A stretch of DNA of 64,000 nucleotides, from positions 992,001 to 1,056,000 of the forward strand of contig BSDZ01000008.1 of NCBI GenBank assembly GCA_030268105.1. The letters are read 5' to 3'. A program made the translations under genes and the position numbers. The notes under the pieces were generated by a model. It was not told the DNA's origin, made no database searches, and saw only the letters and a list, made by a program, of their open reading frames with translations. Below, piece after piece: positions 61,201 to 64,000 of this stretch. Each line of letters begins with the position of its first letter. Within the stretch, counting starts at the first letter, position 1. The stretch comes from Volvox africanus. Lineage: Eukaryota > Chlorophyta > Chlorophyceae > Chlamydomonadales > Volvocaceae.

Positions 61201-62145
61201 TGGACGCATGGCGAAGTCGAGTTCTATAGGCTTTGCCACTACGCAACATGCAAAGGTGGATGCGAGGTCTTATGTCAAAATATCAAATTTATTGCGTCAA
61301 GACTGCCTAATGTTAGGCGACATCAATTTCCGTGGGCTAGACATAGCTAGCAGCAACAGCAGTAGCTGTCATGTAACGCTTGGTGATTCCCGAGAGCAAC
61401 CTACTCAAGTTGCTCTAAGAATTTTAAATCGAAGATATAACAGAAATGTAAGCACATATCGCGGGTGACGCGTTTAAAGGATTTATGTGTACATACGCGA
61501 AGATGCCCCCCAAAGTCGTCCCAAGTTACCAGCACTCACCATGCGGTAATCGCCGCGACGAGATCAGATTTGTGGTGGGTCTCATACAAATTATGCGTCA
61601 GAAGCCAAAATTCAGCAATAGTAGCGGACAAAAGCATACATTCAGCCTTTGCCGTACTAGCCGTTACTGGACTTGGGCGCCTAACATCCCGGCGGCGAAG
61701 ACGAGAAAGCCCAGCTCATCAAACCAACTCTTGAGCAAATATTATATCTTTCAATTACATGTAATCTTAATTCCCAAATTGTGAGCCTTCTGCTCGATTG
61801 TTGCCCTGTTGGCGAAGGATATGATGCACTGAACTGGTTGAATGATTTTAATAAATCATCACATTCAATTTTATGCTGCGTTCTCAGACTAAGGCCTAAA
61901 TCTTCGTAGCCTCGCCGACATCGAACGCATTCACCCGAAATGCCCGTCTGTCCGACGTGCCACACGGAACCTTCTTATCAGGCTGTCCTAAGAGACAGGT
62001 TTGTGCGGAAAAACATTGATTGTGCGAGCCTATATCTTCTGGGACAGCCGAATCAGGTGCGCGATTATTGAATAAATTAGCCCCAACCGACAGGCTCGGC
62101 GGCAGGCCCTCCATATCAGAAGAAGCTTCAATTTGATCCTTATAG

Positions 62146-62570
62146 GCACGCCGAATCCGCGATATTGATGGAGTACTTCAAAAATATATCGACCTCGGCG
62201 TCTCTCTCTGGGCCTATCTGGGGCTCCTGGTTCGCGTGCTGATGCTGGGATTGAACTGCACCGCCATTTTCTACGCTTTTATAACGTATAGAGTTGGCAA
62301 ATATGATCAAGGAAAATTTGAGATTCCGACGCGCGTCGTCGTCTGGGCCGAGTTTCTAATCATCTGCTGTTACCTTCTCTGGATGATCTGGCGCTTCCTG
62401 CTCTTGCTTTATGCGGCGTGTAAAGAGATTTACAGCACGGCGGATAATATGTACAAGCACAACCTTGAGGCAAGTTGCTGGGCTGACGCGTTTGAAAGCG
62501 TACCTGGCGGCGGGCCGGCGGCTTTTGTCGTACCCGCGAATCTCGCATGAAAGTTGTAGCGCGTAGCCCT

Positions 62571-62604
<34 letters not shown>

Positions 62605-63828
62605 TAATGCCGCCACCCTATCCTACTTTTGATTTTTGCCTCGCTCGCTGAATTTTACCGAAATTGAATAATTTGTGTATGATTATCTTAGGGCAGTTCA
62701 AGTTGTTGACTATCTTAACCCTGTTACTTTCTTCCATCCTTGCCTCGAAATCATTTCAGGTGTGCTTGGCGGTACGGAACTGGTACAACGCAGGTATGAA
62801 CCTTGAGTTCAACCTCCTGCTGTTGCTCCGCTACGTCAGTCCGCCAGCAGTGGTGGCAGCCTTGGGCAAAGCCGGCCGCAGGGTGTACGGGAAATACGGC
62901 ACACGCGTTCACCGAGAACAGTAAGTGCCGCATGCGTACAACGTTACGGCCTTATTGCATCCACTGGCTCCTCTTAAGGACCTCTTGAGGAAAGCAAGGA
63001 ACACACCACGCCACTCATGCGTCGTCATTCATTAGCTAGGGTGGGCTCTGTAACTTCCACTCACCGTTCAGCTGACCCACTCGGTCGGACACTTCATCCG
63101 AAATTGGCCATAACCCCCTGCCTAACTCATTCAATCACTTCATGACGGTGTGGGCCGCGCAGCTTCCAGGAAAACACGTTAGCCCCATTTGATATCAATG
63201 TTATGATACTGCCAGTACGACGACTCTTCGTACTGTTCGCGCGAAACGGAAAGATGTGAAGATTGAGTCCCTTTATTGTATGCAACTTGTAGCAATGAAT
63301 TAGAAGCTTGATAAAGCTAAGTACGCTGCACTGTTGTCCTCAATCCCTATGTGCCCCGCTTTCCCGAATTCGCCACTTTCCACGCAGTGGCCCCCTTCCC
63401 TGCCGCGCCCGTGACCTATTTCCTTTTGCGTTATTGGAACCACCCTTCGAGCCTTCGAGCAATATGAATGTAAAAAGTTTGACTTAACCTCTAAAATTAT
63501 TCCCGTCTGGCGAAGCTCACCCCGTTCCATGTCACTCTGTTGCTGACCCCAGAGCCCTCTCCTCCCTGGTGCGTTGCTTTCCTAACGGTCGATCACCTAC
63601 CCCAACACCTAACCCCAACACCTACCCCAACACCTAACCCCGACACGCAGGCGCTGCGCGGATCTGTGCTGTTGCTGCTGCTTCTACGGCCGTTTGATCT
63701 TCTGTACGTTGCTGCAGGGCTCCGCGGTGCTGCTAGTGGCTGCCGCGGCCCTTCTTGGCGTCTTCATCAAGGTGCTGCAGCTGCGTTTCCTCGGCACTGC
63801 GGACATCCGCCATTGGTCAATCAACGAG
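62146..63828 (+). CDS. Multi-pass membrane protein, internal exons only
   Basis: Three exons join in phase: 62146-62469, 62760-62920 and 63651-63828, giving 221 residues. Neither the start nor the stop is in view, and the donor at 63829 (GAG|GTACGG) shows that the gene continues past the window. Hydrophobic segments include LLVRVLMLGLNCTAIFYAFI, then VVWAEFLIICCYLLWMIWRF followed by LLLLYAAC in exon 1, a weaker EFNLLLLLRYV in exon 2, and GSAVLLVAAAALLGVFIKVL in exon 3. Between the first two is a hydrophilic loop (TYRVGKYDQGKFEIPTR). The pattern would suit an ion-channel core such as a TRP or polycystin relative, common in flagellate algae, but no family signature is seen. The first intron uses a GC donor (GAG|GCAAGT). 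Exon 3 opens with a run of five cysteines that could be lipid-modified or reflect a wrong frame. Confidence 0.55.
62571..62603. repeat. (GCC)n trinucleotide tract in a membrane-protein gene intron
   Basis: About ten GCC units shortly after exon 62146-62469. Antisense reading gives false poly-Ala and poly-Arg ORFs. Confidence 0.85.
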
Positions 63829-64000
63829 GTACGGCACTGAGAGACAAGAGAACATGATCATCGTGATAGATATATAGATAGGCAGATAGATTGAGTGCGT
63901 GACTTAGAGAAAAAGACGCCACTCCCCCGAGCGGGGGGACGTAGACTGCATCATTACGTCTTTCCCGTTGTCGGATGAGGCAGATCACATCACATCATAT
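63829..64000 (+). other. Right edge: intron of the membrane-protein gene
   Basis: After the GTACGG donor at 63829 no further exon is recognisable. It contains a short GATA-rich stretch (about 63864-63890). Confidence 0.4.

Larger units (their letters stand above)
55388..62145. other. Long region without a supported gene (about 6.7 kb)
   Basis: The first about 500 bases are probably the 3' UTR of the CNB-like gene. A TG dinucleotide tract (57324-57356), a GGATCC-bearing tandem (57640-57716) and a GGT tract (58240-58293) follow. From about 59.1 to 62.1 kb the sequence turns AT-rich. ORFs at 57430-57978, 58379-58678, 61193-61468 and 61485-61784 read partly protein-like, but none has a recognised domain or a consistent splice chain. 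The last two could be 5' exons of the membrane-protein gene that follows. Confidence 0.45.

Overview
This window looks like nuclear DNA of a chlorophycean green alga, most probably a volvocine species (Chlamydomonas/Volvox/Gonium relatives). The genes are split into many short exons with GT-AG (occasionally GC-AG) introns. Introns are full of C/T-rich or G-rich simple repeats. Coding exons are GC-rich with Ala/Gly/Ser/Pro/Gln tracts, while the gaps between genes are more AT-rich. Candidate TGTAA poly(A) signals lie downstream of some genes. No rRNA, tRNA, CRISPR array or bacterial operon was recognised. Most ORFs longer than 100 codons are either exons of the genes below or antisense shadows of GC-rich exons and repeats. 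All exon borders were placed by eye from splice signals and phase continuity; no transcript evidence was available.

Layout, left to right. (1) 189-1503, minus: mitochondrial Rieske iron-sulfur subunit of complex III, five exons, complete. (2) 4651-8607, plus: an unrecognised protein of about 1011 aa with a cold-shock-like N-terminal fold, a proline-rich middle, an Arg/Asp-rich segment and a cysteine-rich C-terminus. (3) 9914-13037, minus: an uncharacterised low-complexity protein, possibly separate from gene 4 or a continuation of it. (4) 13759-17031, minus: a bZIP transcription factor with a very long disordered N-terminus. (5) 20998-27185, plus: a multi-EF-hand protein, at least 11 exons. 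(6) 29524-35646, plus: SNW/SKIP, the spliceosome and transcription co-regulator, 11 exons, complete. (7) 36834-46894, minus: a coiled-coil protein of at least 1058 aa in 22 short exons, with a run of 11-residue repeats. (8) 47865-55387, plus: a protein of at least 1549 aa with about three cyclic-nucleotide-binding-like folds and a long Ser/Ala/Gly-rich tail; it is divergent from gene 7. (9) 62146-63828, plus: the middle of a multi-pass membrane protein that runs off the right edge.

The genes do not form one pathway. Rieske and SKIP are housekeeping genes. The EF-hand, coiled-coil and CNB proteins would fit a ciliary or signalling setting in a flagellate alga, but that is inference. The observations most worth following up are the architecture of gene 2, the interrupted CNB fold in gene 8, the 11-residue repeats in gene 7, a decayed copy of part of SKIP exon 10 inside a gene 7 intron, a fully open 183-bp intron in the EF-hand gene, and the repeat arrays inside introns.
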